A stretch of 64,000 bases of DNA from Streptomyces sp. G-G2 (lineage in GTDB: Bacteria; Actinomycetota; Actinomycetes; Streptomycetales; Streptomycetaceae), in contig NZ_JASISO010000027.1 in the NCBI RefSeq assembly GCF_030063135.1, forward strand, positions 47,658 to 111,657, written 5' to 3'. Position numbers and translations under genes: made by a program. Below, piece by piece: positions 1-8,028 of this stretch (the first letter of the stretch is position 1; every line of letters starts with the position of its first letter). The notes under the pieces were generated by a model, which saw nothing but the letters and a program-made list of their open reading frames with translations, had not been told where the DNA came from and made no database searches.

Positions 1-417
1 CCGGCCGTGGCCGCTGGAGAGCGACATCGCGTCGTACAGGGCGACGCCCGAGCCCGCGTACAGCCGCTCCCAGCCCTTGTGCTGGAGCGGGTACAGGAAC
101 GGCACGGGCTTGACCAAGTGCGGCGCGAGGCGTTCCAGCAGCAGTCCACGCTCCTTGAGGGCCTCCCGGACGAGCGCGAAGTCGAGCATCTCCAGGTACC
201 TGAGTCCGCCGTGGATCAGCTTGCTGGAGCGGCTGGAGGTGCCCGAGGCCCAGTCCCGGGCCTCGACCAGGCCGGTCGAGAGGCCCCTGGTGGCCGCGTC
301 GAGCGCGGTCCCGGCCCCCACCACGCCCGCGCCCACCACGAGTACGTCGAGTTCTCGTTCGGCCATCCGGGCGAGCGCCTCCGCACGCTGCGCGGGTCCC
401 AGTGTCGCTGTCCTCAC
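1..417 (-). CDS. glpD: Glycerol-3-phosphate dehydrogenase, N-terminal part
   Basis: This is the first 139 residues of an FAD-dependent glycerol-3-phosphate dehydrogenase, which oxidises sn-glycerol 3-phosphate to dihydroxyacetone phosphate at the membrane and feeds electrons to quinone. The rest lies beyond the left edge. The FAD-binding Rossmann motif VVGAGVVGAGTALDAA is at about residues 27-42, followed by the family motif SSRSSKLIHGGLRYLE. The GTG start at 417 is preceded by a GGGAGG ribosome site about 6 bases upstream. The 230-base space to the divergent dehydrogenase gene should hold both promoters. The identification rests on the FAD motif and the SSKLIHGGLRYL signature. Confidence 0.9.
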   Translation of the reverse strand, partial: MRTATLGPAQRAEALARMAERELDVLVVGAGVVGAGTALDAATRGLSTGLVEARDWASGTSSRSSKLIHGGLRYLEMLDFALVREALKERGLLLERLAPHLVKPVPFLYPLQHKGWERLYAGSGVALYDAMSLSSGHGR

Positions 418-647
418 GGCTGCCTCCCGTTGATGCGGGTGATCCCGCTCATATCCCCCTTGGTCATGATTCTGACCGGACACCCCGACATCGGCCACCG
501 CCTGTGGACAACACAGCGGTGACTGCCACCCCACAATGCCGCAGATCGGTCATATATACGCCTAGTCTGACATAGCGCCAGCTCCCCCTGTCCACAGGAC
601 GTGCGCGTTCAGCCCCCTCACGTCAGGGGAGGAAGGACGGCAACCCC

Positions 648-1877
648 ATGCCCGCTGACCTCGCCGTCATCGGACTCGGCCACCTCGGCCTCCCACTCGC
701 CCAGGCCGCCGTTTCCGCCGGTATCGAGACCGTCGGATACGACAGCGGACCCACCACCGACTCCACTCTCACCGCCGCGGAGATCCGCCGCATGTCGGCG
801 GCGGGCTTCCGCGTCACCACCAACCCCGCCGAACTCGGACGGGTCCGTACCGCCGTCATCTGCGCGCCCACCCGGCTCGGCGCCGACCGCGCGCTCGACC
901 TGTCCGCCGTCGGCGAGGCGGGCCGCGCCCTGGCCGCCCGGCTGCGCCCGCACACCACCGTCATCCTCGAATCCGCCGCCCATCCGGGGGTCACCGAGGA
1001 ATACTTGCGCCCCATCCTCGAAGGCGGCTCGGGTCTGCGCGCAGGGCGCGACTTCCACTTGGCCTACTCCCCCAGCCGCCACGATCCCGGCAACCGGACG
1101 CACGGCATCGCCAACACCCCCAAGGTGATCGGCGGCCTCACCCCGGCCTGCACCGAGTCGGCGGCCGCCTTCTACGCGCGCCTCACCGAGAAGGTGGTCC
1201 GCGCGCGCGGCCTGCGCGAGGCGGAGACGGTCCAGCTCCTGGAGACCAACTACCGGCACGTCAACATCGCCCTCATGAACGAGATGGCGGTGCTCTGCCA
1301 CGACCTCGGCGTGGACCTGTGGGACGTGATCCGCTGCGCGGAGACCAAGCCGTACGGGTACCAGGCCTTCCGCCCCGGTCCCGGCGTCGGCGGCCACGGC
1401 ATCCCGCTGGACCCCAACTACCTCCCACACACCACCCGCACTCCCGGTCACCCCCTGCGCATGGTCGGCCTGGCGCAGGAGATCAACGACCGGATGCCGC
1501 AGTACGTCATCCAGCGCAGCGCCACCCTCCTCAACGAGCACGGCAAATCCGCGCGCGGGGCGCGGGTGCTGCTCCTCGGGGTGACCTACAAGCCGGACCT
1601 GGCCGACCAGGAGGGCTCCCCGGCCCGCGAGATCGCCAGCAGACTGGTCGACCTGGGGGCCCTGATCAGCTACCACGACCCGTACATCGCGGGGTGGCGG
1701 GTACGCGAGCAGCCCGTACCGCGGGCCGAATCTTTGTACGAGGCCGCGGCGGACGCCGATCTGACGATCCTGCTCCAGCACCACCGCACCTACGACCTCC
1801 AGGGCCTGGCGGTCAAGGCACAGTTGCTGCTGGACACCAGGGGCGCGAGCCCGGCGGGGGCCGCGCACCGGCTCTGA
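648..1877 (+). CDS. Nucleotide-sugar dehydrogenase family protein without catalytic Cys
   Basis: A 409-residue member of the UDP-glucose/GDP-mannose (WecC-type) dehydrogenase family, which normally oxidises a nucleotide sugar to the uronate in two NAD steps. The N-terminal Rossmann motif GLGHLGLPLA is at residues 9-18. The central helix motif NYRHVNIALMNE is at 201-212, and the C-terminal NAD/sugar domain includes LGVTYKPDLADQ. The substrate loop reads GPGVGGHGIPLDP, so residue 251 is Gly where active enzymes carry the thioester-forming Cys. The codon is clearly GGC. The ATG follows a strong AGGAAGG site. It may be inactive, half-active or a binding protein. The family is certain; the activity is doubtful. 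Confidence 0.85.
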   Translation: MPADLAVIGLGHLGLPLAQAAVSAGIETVGYDSGPTTDSTLTAAEIRRMSAAGFRVTTNPAELGRVRTAVICAPTRLGADRALDLSAVGEAGRALAARLRPHTTVILESAAHPGVTEEYLRPILEGGSGLRAGRDFHLAYSPSRHDPGNRTHGIANTPKVIGGLTPACTESAAAFYARLTEKVVRARGLREAETVQLLETNYRHVNIALMNEMAVLCHDLGVDLWDVIRCAETKPYGYQAFRPGPGVGGHGIPLDPNYLPHTTRTPGHPLRMVGLAQEINDRMPQYVIQRSATLLNEHGKSARGARVLLLGVTYKPDLADQEGSPAREIASRLVDLGALISYHDPYIAGWRVREQPVPRAESLYEAAADADLTILLQHHRTYDLQGLAVKAQLLLDTRGASPAGAAHRL

Positions 1878-2005
1878 ACCACCGGGAATCCCCTCCGCGG
1901 CTGTCGGTGGCGGCTGCGAGCCTGCGGCGAACTTATTTCGCACTTACGTCCCCATGGCCATTCGTGGGGCACCCGTGCGCCCGTATCCCTGGGGGGGATC
2001 TCTTC

Positions 2006-2482
2006 ATGAGCCAGCAGTTCCAGCCGCCCGCGCCCCACTCCGTCACCCCGGCCCCCGGCTACCCGGCCCCGGCCGCCCCGAAGGGCAATGTCGTCCTCGG
2101 CGTCGTCGCGGCCGTGGTCGCCGCCCTGGTCGCGGCCGGCGTCTACGGCTGGATCATCGGCGCCACCGAGCACGAGATCGGCTACGCGGCGGTCGGCGTC
2201 GGCATCCTCGTCGGCTTCGCGGCGGGCAAGCTCGGTGGCCGCAACCCGGTCCTCCCGGTCGTGGCAGCCGTCCTGTCCCTCGGCTCCGTCTACGCCGGGG
2301 GGCTCGTCGGCGAGGCCGTCATGGGCTCGAAGCAGCTCCCGCTCAGCGCGACCGAGCTGCTCACCCAGCACCTCGACGTGGTGCAGGAGGCCTGGAAGGC
2401 CGACGCGGACTTCATCTCGATCGTCTTCTTCGCGATCGGCGCGGTCGTCGCCTTCCAGACGGCCCGCAAGGCCGCCGCCTGA
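2006..2482 (+). CDS. Small Pro-rich integral membrane protein of unknown function
   Basis: A 158-residue protein with a Pro/Ala/Gln-rich cytoplasmic-looking head (residues 1-27). It is followed by about four hydrophobic segments near residues 28-50, 60-77, 83-103 and 138-153. No catalytic motif is visible and I do not recognise the family. The ATG at 2006 has a purine-rich GGGGGGGA site 6 bases upstream, and this start fits the signal for the first membrane segment. It stands alone between a dehydrogenase gene and the convergent guaB3, with a strong terminator just downstream. Confidence 0.75.
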   Translation: MSQQFQPPAPHSVTPAPGYPAPAAPKGNVVLGVVAAVVAALVAAGVYGWIIGATEHEIGYAAVGVGILVGFAAGKLGGRNPVLPVVAAVLSLGSVYAGGLVGEAVMGSKQLPLSATELLTQHLDVVQEAWKADADFISIVFFAIGAVVAFQTARKAAA

Positions 2483-2538
2483 CCCGCACCACCCGCCGCG
2501 CGAAGGGCCTGGCCCGACCCGGCGCCCGCGCGAACGCC

Positions 2539-2574
2539 GCAGGGCCGGCACCCCGGGTGGGGTACCGGCCCTGC
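2539..2574. terminator. Bidirectional terminator between convergent genes
   Basis: Sixteen-base inverted repeat arms (GCAGGGCCGGCACCCC and its near-complement, one mismatch) separated by GGGT. It lies between the stop of the membrane-protein gene and the stop of guaB3 and can serve both strands. There is no T-run, as is usual at this G+C content. Confidence 0.75.
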
Positions 2575-2604
2575 GCGCGTACGACCGTAGGCCGGGCGGG
2601 TCGG

Positions 2605-3729
2605 TCAGCGGCGGTGCTGCGAGTCCGCGACCGTGACCTCGACGCGCTGGAATTCCTTCAGCTCGCTGTAGCCGGTGGTGGCCATCGAACGGCGCAGGGC
2701 GCCGAAGATGTTCATCGAACCGTCCGGGGAGTGCGAGGGGCCGGTGAGGATCTCCTCGGTGGTGCCCACCGTGCCGAGGTCGACCTTCTTGCCGCGCGGC
2801 ACGTCCTCGTGGACGGCCTCCATGCCCCAGTGGTGGCCCTTGCCGGGCGCGTCCGTGGCACGGGCCAGCGGGGAGCCCATCATGACCGCGTCGGCGCCGC
2901 AGGCGACGGCCTTGGGGATGTCGCCGGACCAGCCCACGCCACCGTCGGCGATGACGTGCACGTAACGGCCGCCGGACTCGTCCATGTAGTCGCGGCGGGC
3001 CGCGGCCACGTCGGCGACGGCGGTCGCCATCGGGACCTGGATGCCCAGCACGTTGCGCGTGGTGTGCGCGGCGCCGCCGCCGAAGCCCACCAGCACGCCC
3101 GCCGCGCCGGTGCGCATCAGGTGCAGGGCCGCGGTGTAGGTGGCGCAGCCGCCGACGATGACCGGGACGTCCAGCTCGTAGATGAACTGCTTGAGGTTCA
3201 GCGGCTCGGCGGCGCCCGAGACGTGCTCGGCGGAGACCGTGGTGCCGCGGATCACGAAGATGTCGACGCCCGCGTCGACGACCGCCTTGGAGAACTCGGC
3301 GGTGCGCTGCGGGGAGAGCGCGGCGGCGGTGACCACACCGGAGTCGCGCACCTCCTTGATGCGCCGCTTGATCAGCTCGGCCTGGATCGGCGCCTCGTAG
3401 ATCTCCTGGAGGCGGCGGGTGGCCGCCTCGGTGTCCAGCGCGGCGATCTCGTCGAGCAGCGGCTGCGGGTCCTCGTACCGGGTCCACAGGCCTTCGAGGT
3501 TCAGTACACCCAGACCGCCCAGCTCGCCGATGCGGATCGCGGTCTGCGGGGAGACCACCGAGTCCATGGGGGCGGCCAGGAACGGCAGCTCGAAGCGGTA
3601 GGCGTCGATCTGCCAGGCGATCGAGACCTCCTTCGGGTCTCGGGTACGGCGGCTGGGGACGATGGCGATGTCATCGAACGCGTACGCCCTGCGGCCGCGC
3701 TTGCCGCGCCCGATCTCGATCTCAGTCAC
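2605..3729 (-). CDS. guaB3: GuaB3-type IMP dehydrogenase-related protein
   Basis: A 374-residue TIM-barrel protein of the IMPDH/GMP reductase superfamily, of the type called GuaB3 in actinobacteria. It has no CBS pair. In the flexible loop where IMPDH has GSICTTR it reads GGAAHTTRNVLG, so His replaces the catalytic Cys. Authentic IMPDH activity is therefore unlikely; the physiological role of this paralogue is not settled. The IMP-site region VIADGGVGWSGDIPKAVACGADAVMMGSPLA is retained. It lies 148 bases downstream of guaB on the same strand and may be partly co-transcribed. Start ATG at 3729 follows an AGGAAAGG site. Confidence 0.88.
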   Translation of the reverse strand: MTEIEIGRGKRGRRAYAFDDIAIVPSRRTRDPKEVSIAWQIDAYRFELPFLAAPMDSVVSPQTAIRIGELGGLGVLNLEGLWTRYEDPQPLLDEIAALDTEAATRRLQEIYEAPIQAELIKRRIKEVRDSGVVTAAALSPQRTAEFSKAVVDAGVDIFVIRGTTVSAEHVSGAAEPLNLKQFIYELDVPVIVGGCATYTAALHLMRTGAAGVLVGFGGGAAHTTRNVLGIQVPMATAVADVAAARRDYMDESGGRYVHVIADGGVGWSGDIPKAVACGADAVMMGSPLARATDAPGKGHHWGMEAVHEDVPRGKKVDLGTVGTTEEILTGPSHSPDGSMNIFGALRRSMATTGYSELKEFQRVEVTVADSQHRR

Positions 3730-3833
3730 GTGTGGTGGCCTTTCCTCTGGGTCTGCCCGTCCAGTATCCCCGACCCGCGGGGGACCGCGTTTCGGTGACC
3801 GCTGTACGGACGGCTGTACGGGCGCACGACGAA

Positions 3834-3867
3834 GGGGGCGGATCCGGAAATGCCCGGACCCGCCCCC
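3834..3867 (-). terminator. Terminator after guaB
   Basis: Inverted repeat with 14-base arms (GGGGGCGGATCCGG and its near-complement, one mismatch) and a 6-base loop. It starts 11 bases after the guaB stop codon. Confidence 0.75.
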
Positions 3868-3877
3868 TCGCGACGTG

Positions 3878-5383
3878 TCAGCCCTTGCGGCTGTAGTTCG
3901 GCGCCTCGACGGTCATCTGGATGTCGTGCGGGTGGCTCTCCTTGAGCCCGGCCGAGGTGATCCGGACGAACCGGCCCCGGTCCTGGAGCTCGGGAACCGT
4001 ACGGCCGCCGACGTAGAACATCGACTGGCGCAGGCCGCCGACCAGCTGGTGGACGACGGCGGAGAGCGGACCGCGGTAGGGCACCTGGCCCTCGATGCCC
4101 TCGGGGATCAGCTTGTCGTCGCCGCCGACGCCTTCCTGGAAGTAGCGGTCCTTGGAGAAGGACTTGCGGTCGCCGCGGGACTGCATCGCGCCGAGCGAGC
4201 CCATGCCCCGGTAGGACTTGAACTGCTTGCCGTTGATGAAGAGCAGCTCGCCCGGGGACTCCTCGCAGCCCGCGAGCAGCGAGCCGAGCATCACCGTGTC
4301 GGCGCCCGCGACCAGGGCCTTGGCGATGTCGCCGGAGTACTGGAGGCCGCCGTCGCCGATGACGGGGACGCCCGCGGCCTTGGCGGCCAGCGCGGCCTCG
4401 TAGATCGCGGTGACCTGGGGGACGCCGATGCCCGCGACCACGCGGGTGGTGCAGATGGAGCCGGGGCCCACGCCGACCTTGATGCCGTCGCAGCCCGCGT
4501 CGATGAGCGCCTGGGCGCCGTCACGGGTGGCGATGTTGCCGCCGATGACGTCGACCGAGGAGTTCGACTTGATCTTGGAGACCATGTCGCCGACGAGGCG
4601 GGAGTGGCCGTGGGCGGTGTCGACGACGATGAAGTCGGCGCCCGCCTCGATCAGGGCCTGGGCCCTCTCGTAGGCGTCGCCCGCGACGCCTACGGCCGCG
4701 CCGACCAGCAGGCGCCCGTCCTTGTCCTTGGCGGCGTTCGGGTACTTCTCGGCCTTGACGAAGTCCTTGACCGTGATGAGGCCCTTGAGGATGCCCGCGT
4801 CGTCGACCAGCGGAAGCTTCTCGATCTTGTGGCGGCGCAGCAATTCCATGGCGTCCACGCCGGTGATGCCGACCTTGCCGGTCACCAGCGGCATCGGGGT
4901 CATGACCTCGCGCACCTGGCGGGCGCGGTCCGACTCGAAGGCCATGTCGCGGTTGGTGACGATGCCGAGCAGCTTGCCCGCCGGGTCGGTGACCGGGACA
5001 CCGCTGATGCGGAACTTCGCGCACAGCTCGTCGGCCTCGCGCAGCGTCGCGTCCGGGTGCACCGTGATCGGGTCGGTGACCATGCCGGACTCGGAGCGCT
5101 TGACCAGGTCGACCTGGTTGGCCTGGTCGGCGATGGAGAGGTTGCGGTGCAGTACGCCGACGCCGCCCTGACGGGCCATGGCGATGGCCATGCGGGCCTC
5201 GGTGACCTTGTCCATCGCGGCGGACAGCAGCGGGACGTTGACCCGCACGTTCCGCGAGATCAGGGAGGAGGTGTCGATCTGGTCAGGCGCCATGTCCGAC
5301 ACGCCCGGCAGGAGCAGCACATCGTCGTAAGTGAGCCCCAGCGTGGCGAATTTGTCGGGCACTCCGTCGGCGTTGACAGTCAT
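3878..5383 (-). CDS. guaB: Inosine-5'-monophosphate dehydrogenase
   Basis: A 501-residue IMP dehydrogenase that converts IMP to XMP with NAD, the committed step of GMP synthesis. The barrel begins with LTYDDVLLLPG (residues 17-28). Two CBS domains, the usual allosteric nucleotide site, occupy about 102-215. The active-site loop GVGPGSICTTRVVAGIGVPQ carries the catalytic Cys at 311. A flap motif with YRGMGSLGAM follows. The ATG at 5383 is 4-5 bases after GGGAAGG. A GGAAT-N18-GTT promoter-like element is 44-69 bases upstream, the pattern used by the thiol-stress sigma factor SigR. guaB3 lies downstream in the same direction. Confidence 0.97.
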   Translation of the reverse strand: MTVNADGVPDKFATLGLTYDDVLLLPGVSDMAPDQIDTSSLISRNVRVNVPLLSAAMDKVTEARMAIAMARQGGVGVLHRNLSIADQANQVDLVKRSESGMVTDPITVHPDATLREADELCAKFRISGVPVTDPAGKLLGIVTNRDMAFESDRARQVREVMTPMPLVTGKVGITGVDAMELLRRHKIEKLPLVDDAGILKGLITVKDFVKAEKYPNAAKDKDGRLLVGAAVGVAGDAYERAQALIEAGADFIVVDTAHGHSRLVGDMVSKIKSNSSVDVIGGNIATRDGAQALIDAGCDGIKVGVGPGSICTTRVVAGIGVPQVTAIYEAALAAKAAGVPVIGDGGLQYSGDIAKALVAGADTVMLGSLLAGCEESPGELLFINGKQFKSYRGMGSLGAMQSRGDRKSFSKDRYFQEGVGGDDKLIPEGIEGQVPYRGPLSAVVHQLVGGLRQSMFYVGGRTVPELQDRGRFVRITSAGLKESHPHDIQMTVEAPNYSRKG

Positions 5384-5426
5384 GACACCTTCCCAGATGG
5401 TCTTGCTCAGCGCGGATGTCCATGCT

Positions 5427-5452
5427 AACGGGATCCCAGAGCGTCTGATTCC
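5427..5452 (-). promoter_or_regulatory. SigR-like promoter upstream of guaB
   Basis: On the minus strand GGAAT at 5452-5448 is followed by exactly 18 bases and then GTT at 5429-5427. This matches the published SigR consensus GGAAT-N18-GTT of Streptomyces. The predicted transcript start would leave a leader of about 37 bases before the guaB ATG. The match is visible; use by SigR is an inference. Confidence 0.5.
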
Positions 5453-5578
5453 ACGACCAAGATCGACCGGAAGATTCGTGGTTTCCTACGGACTTTCCCC
5501 GAGCTTAGGGCCGCGCGCCGCGGGGGGTCTACGGGGGCGGCGGGCGTACGCGCCCCACCCGCCCCGTGCGAGCACCCC

Positions 5579-5615
5579 GAGCGCGGGCCCGCGGCCCGCC
5601 GGCGGGCCCGCGCTC
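5579..5615 (-). terminator. Terminator after the ECF sigma gene
   Basis: A perfect 14-base inverted repeat (arm GAGCGCGGGCCCGC) with a 9-base loop, 33 bases past the stop codon of the sigma factor gene. Confidence 0.75.
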
Positions 5616-5647
5616 GGCCCGGCGAGGGGCCGTGCGGCCCGCCCGGC

Positions 5648-6367
5648 CTACTGCTCGGCGAGGGCGCGCAGCCTGCTGAGCGCGCGGTGCTGGGCGACGC
5701 GGACCGCGCCCGGGGACATCCCGAGCATCTGGCCGGTCTCCTCCGCCGTCAGCCCGACGGCCACCCGCAGCACCAGCAGTTCCCGCTGGTTCTCCGGCAG
5801 ATTGGCCAGCAGCTTCTTGGCCCAGGCCGCGTCGCTGCTGAGCAGCGCCCGCTCCTCGGGACCGAGCGAGTCGTCGGGCCGCTCCGGCATCTCGTCGGAC
5901 GGAACGGCGGTGCTGCCCGGGTGCCGCATGGCGGCCCGCTGGAGGTCGGCGACCTTGTGCGCGGCGATCGCGAAGACGAACGCCTCGAAGGGGCGGCCGG
6001 TGTCGCGGTAGCGGGGCAGGGCCATCAGGACGGCGACGCAGACCTCCTGCGCCAGGTCCTCGACGAAGTGCCGGGCGTCACCGGGCAGCCGGGACAGCCG
6101 GGTGCGGCAGTAGCGCAGTGCGAGCGGGTGCACGAAGGCGAGCAGGTCGTGCGTGGCCTGTCCGTCGCCCTCGACGGCACGGCGTACGAGCGCGCTGACG
6201 GCCCCGGCGCTGCCGCCCTGGGCGGTGCCGGTCGGGCCATTGGCCGTGGTGGACCCCTCGGCCTCGTCGTCGCGCATCAATCCATGGTGCCTTGGCGCCG
6301 GAGCATTCGCGGCACCGTGGCCCGTGTTGTGCATCGAAGCGTTATGAGCGGGTGCGCCTGAAGTCAT
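5648..6367 (-). CDS. shbA: ECF-type RNA polymerase sigma factor (ShbA-like)
   Basis: A 239-residue sigma-70 family factor of the short ECF type. Region 2 runs from about LVRRAVEGD to VADLQRAA, with the DLAQEV recognition of the core enzyme. Region 4 is the helix-turn-helix LTAEETGQMLGMSPGAVRVAQHRAL near the C terminus. A Ala/His/Asn-rich N-terminal tail of about 40 residues precedes region 2. The ATG at 6367 is chosen because GGGAGGGGAGGG sits just upstream; the reading frame stays open further but without a site. Its position next to bldM and whiD is that of ShbA, which in S. griseus drives transcription of the principal sigma factor gene hrdB. The ortholog assignment rests on context and recall. 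Confidence 0.85.
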   Translation of the reverse strand: MTSGAPAHNASMHNTGHGAANAPAPRHHGLMRDDEAEGSTTANGPTGTAQGGSAGAVSALVRRAVEGDGQATHDLLAFVHPLALRYCRTRLSRLPGDARHFVEDLAQEVCVAVLMALPRYRDTGRPFEAFVFAIAAHKVADLQRAAMRHPGSTAVPSDEMPERPDDSLGPEERALLSSDAAWAKKLLANLPENQRELLVLRVAVGLTAEETGQMLGMSPGAVRVAQHRALSRLRALAEQ

Positions 6368-6558
6368 CGCCCGCGCCCTCCCCTCCCGCTCGGCAGAATG
6401 GTCCCGGGCCACGGCTTCGCGCCGGGGCCACACCCTCAAGGATGCGGCATCGCGCCCGAAGCGACACGTCCCACGGATTGTGCCTCGCGAATCCCGCGCG
6501 CGCACCGGCTGCGACACGACCGGTCGTACGGCTCCCGATCAGCGCAGGAACAAGCCTG

Positions 6559-6583
6559 CGCCCGGCCCGTGAGGGGCCGGGCG
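6559..6583 (-). terminator. Terminator after bldM
   Basis: A perfect 10-base inverted repeat (arm CGCCCGGCCC) with a 5-base loop, about 70 bases downstream of the bldM stop on the minus strand. Confidence 0.65.
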
Positions 6584-6605
6584 GAACGGCGTACTGAATC
6601 CGGCG

Positions 6606-6664
6606 TACCGGATCTGGCACAGCGGATCCGGCGGACCGGATCCAGCGGACCGGATCTAGCGGAC
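6606..6664. repeat. Degenerate tandem repeat at the bldM stop codon
   Basis: About four imperfect copies of a 14-15 base unit resembling AGCGGACCGGATCT are visible. They begin just downstream of bldM and run into its last codons (the stop TAG lies in the final copy). The function is unknown; the repeat separates the stop from the terminator. Confidence 0.6.
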
Positions 6665-7267
6665 CAGGCCCCAGCGGAAGCCGAGTGCCACGGCGTGCGC
6701 CCGGTCCGAGGCGCCGAGCTTCTTGAACAGCCTGCGGGCGTGGGTCTTGACCGTGTCCTCGGAGAGGAAGAGCTCGCGCCCGATCTCCGCGTTCGACCGG
6801 CCGTGGCTCATGCCCTCGAGGACCTGGATCTCGCGCGCGGTGAGCGTGGGCGCGGCGCCCATCTCGGCCGAGCGCAGCCGCCGGGGGGCGAGCCGCCAGG
6901 TCGGGTCGGCGAGTGCCTGGGTGACCGTGGCCCGCAGTTCGGCGCGCGAGGCGTCCTTGTGCAGATAGCCCCGGGCACCGGCGGCGACCGCGAGGGCCAC
7001 GCCGTCCAGGTCCTCGGCGACCGTCAGCATGATGATGCGAGCGCCCGGGTCGGCCGAGAGCAGTCGCCGGACGGTCTCGACACCGCCGAGCCCTGGCATC
7101 CGTACATCCATCAGAATCAGATCGGAGCGGTCGGCACCCCAGCGGCGGAGGACTTCCTCGCCGTTGGCAGCCGTCGTCACACGCTCGACGCCGGGCACGG
7201 TGGCAACCGCGCGACGGAGCGCCTCTCGGGCAAGCGGGGAGTCGTCGCAGACGAGGACGGATGTCAT
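6656..7267 (-). CDS. bldM: Developmental response regulator BldM
   Basis: A 203-residue orphan response regulator needed for aerial growth and sporulation in Streptomyces. The receiver domain (about residues 1-120) keeps the acidic pair D8/D9 and the acceptor-position D54 in ILMDVRMPG. A LuxR-type helix-turn-helix (LTAREIQVLEGMSHGRSNAEIGRELFLS) occupies about 140-200. BldM is known to act as a homodimer and as a heterodimer with WhiI, with no cognate kinase. The ATG at 7267 has GGAGGG 6 bases upstream; the longer open frame lacks a site. A perfect SigBldN-type promoter lies 127-154 bases upstream. It is divergent from whiD. Confidence 0.97.
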   Translation of the reverse strand: MTSVLVCDDSPLAREALRRAVATVPGVERVTTAANGEEVLRRWGADRSDLILMDVRMPGLGGVETVRRLLSADPGARIIMLTVAEDLDGVALAVAAGARGYLHKDASRAELRATVTQALADPTWRLAPRRLRSAEMGAAPTLTAREIQVLEGMSHGRSNAEIGRELFLSEDTVKTHARRLFKKLGASDRAHAVALGFRWGLVR

Positions 7268-7393
7268 GACCGCCCTCCGCAGCTGCTGATGCGCGTCACC
7301 TTGAGCCTCCAGGCTGGTACGTATCGTCACCGTTGCGGTCGATGCCCCCGGACACCTGTCCGAGAACTTCTTGGTTCAACCGCCTTCGCACTC

Positions 7394-7421
7394 TCAACGA
7401 CGGTCACTCGAAAGAGTTACG
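7394..7421 (-). promoter_or_regulatory. SigBldN-type promoter of bldM (P1)
   Basis: On the minus strand CGTAAC (7421-7416) and CGTTGA (7399-7394) are separated by exactly 16 bases. This reproduces the CGTAAC-N16-CGTTGA signature described for SigBldN-dependent promoters, of which bldM P1 is the founding example. The rest of the 7,268-7,646 interval should also hold further bldM promoters and those of whiD. Confidence 0.8.
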
Positions 7422-7574
7422 GGTCGGACGGACACCTTCGGCACTCTACGTGAGGAACCGAACACGGCGTAGACGCCACGCGTCGCGCGTCCGCCATCTG
7501 GAGCTATGCCCTATTTGGCGGCTTTCCTTCCGTTTGCCATGTGTCTGACGCTAGATTCCCAATGAGTCATATTT

Positions 7575-7597
7575 ACATCTACTACGACAGTAGATGT
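7575..7597 (+). promoter_or_regulatory. Perfect inverted repeat upstream of whiD
   Basis: Arms ACATCTACT and AGTAGATGT (9 bases, no mismatch) flank a 5-base spacer, 49 bases before the whiD start. It is unusually AT-rich for this genome. It may be a regulator operator (for example for a Bld/Whi protein) or a hairpin in the whiD leader. No promoter elements could be assigned with confidence around it. Confidence 0.55.
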
Positions 7598-7646
7598 GGA
7601 GACATGGACCATATCCGCCTCAGTACCGGCACCAAGAGGACTACCC

Positions 7647-7988
7647 ATGGCAGATTTCTCCCGCCTCCCCGGACCGAACGCCGACCTCTGGGACTGGCAG
7701 CTGCTCGCTGCCTGCCGGGGGGTCGACAGCTCCCTCTTCTTCCACCCGGAAGGCGAGCGGGGCGCGGCCAGGAGCGCGCGCGAGACCTCGGCTAAAGAGG
7801 TCTGCATGCGATGCCCGGTGCGTTCGGAATGCGCAGCGCACGCACTCGCCGTCCGCGAGCCCTACGGAGTGTGGGGCGGCCTCACCGAGGACGAACGCGA
7901 AGAACTGATGGGCCGGGCCCGGCACCGCCTCATCCCCGCGACCAGCGTGACGGGGCCCGTAGCGACCGGGCCCACCGTGACCCACTGA
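7647..7988 (+). CDS. whiD: WhiB-like iron-sulfur sporulation regulator WhiD
   Basis: A 113-residue Wbl protein required for late sporulation, spore wall thickening and septum placement in Streptomyces. The four Cys ligands of the [4Fe-4S] cluster are C23, C53, C56 and C62, in the pattern C...CxxCxxxxxC. They are followed by the Wbl turn GVWGGLTEDER and a basic C-terminal end. Proteins of this family bind region 4 of the principal sigma factor. The ATG at 7647 has AGAGGA 6 bases upstream and gives MADFSRLPGPNADLWDW, the known N terminus. It is divergent from bldM. Confidence 0.97.
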   Translation: MADFSRLPGPNADLWDWQLLAACRGVDSSLFFHPEGERGAARSARETSAKEVCMRCPVRSECAAHALAVREPYGVWGGLTEDEREELMGRARHRLIPATSVTGPVATGPTVTH

Positions 7989-8000
7989 TCCATCCGGTCG

Positions 8001-8028
8001 GAGGAAACGCCCGAAGGAACGTTTCCTC
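8001..8028. terminator. Terminator after whiD
   Basis: A perfect 9-base inverted repeat (arm GAGGAAACG) with a 10-base loop, 12 bases past the whiD stop. It is followed by several degenerate copies of GGAACCACCC between 8037 and 8105, of unknown role, before the convergent LysR gene. Confidence 0.6.

Noticed and set aside
618..1943. 441-codon open frame on the minus strand opposite the dehydrogenase gene
   Set aside because: It is a GC-skew shadow: Arg/Gly/Ala-rich, no family pattern, and the plus-strand gene has conserved motifs.
2605..3729. GuaB3 as a novel Cys-less enzyme
   Set aside because: Loss of Cys and CBS domains is the normal state of this known actinobacterial paralogue, so it is not a new finding.
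1954..3798. Long plus-strand frame over guaB3
   Set aside because: It is antisense to a clear enzyme gene and has no recognisable motif. The same holds for the long frames antisense to guaB (3662-5428), groEL1 (11544-13295) and rplB (57272-58798).
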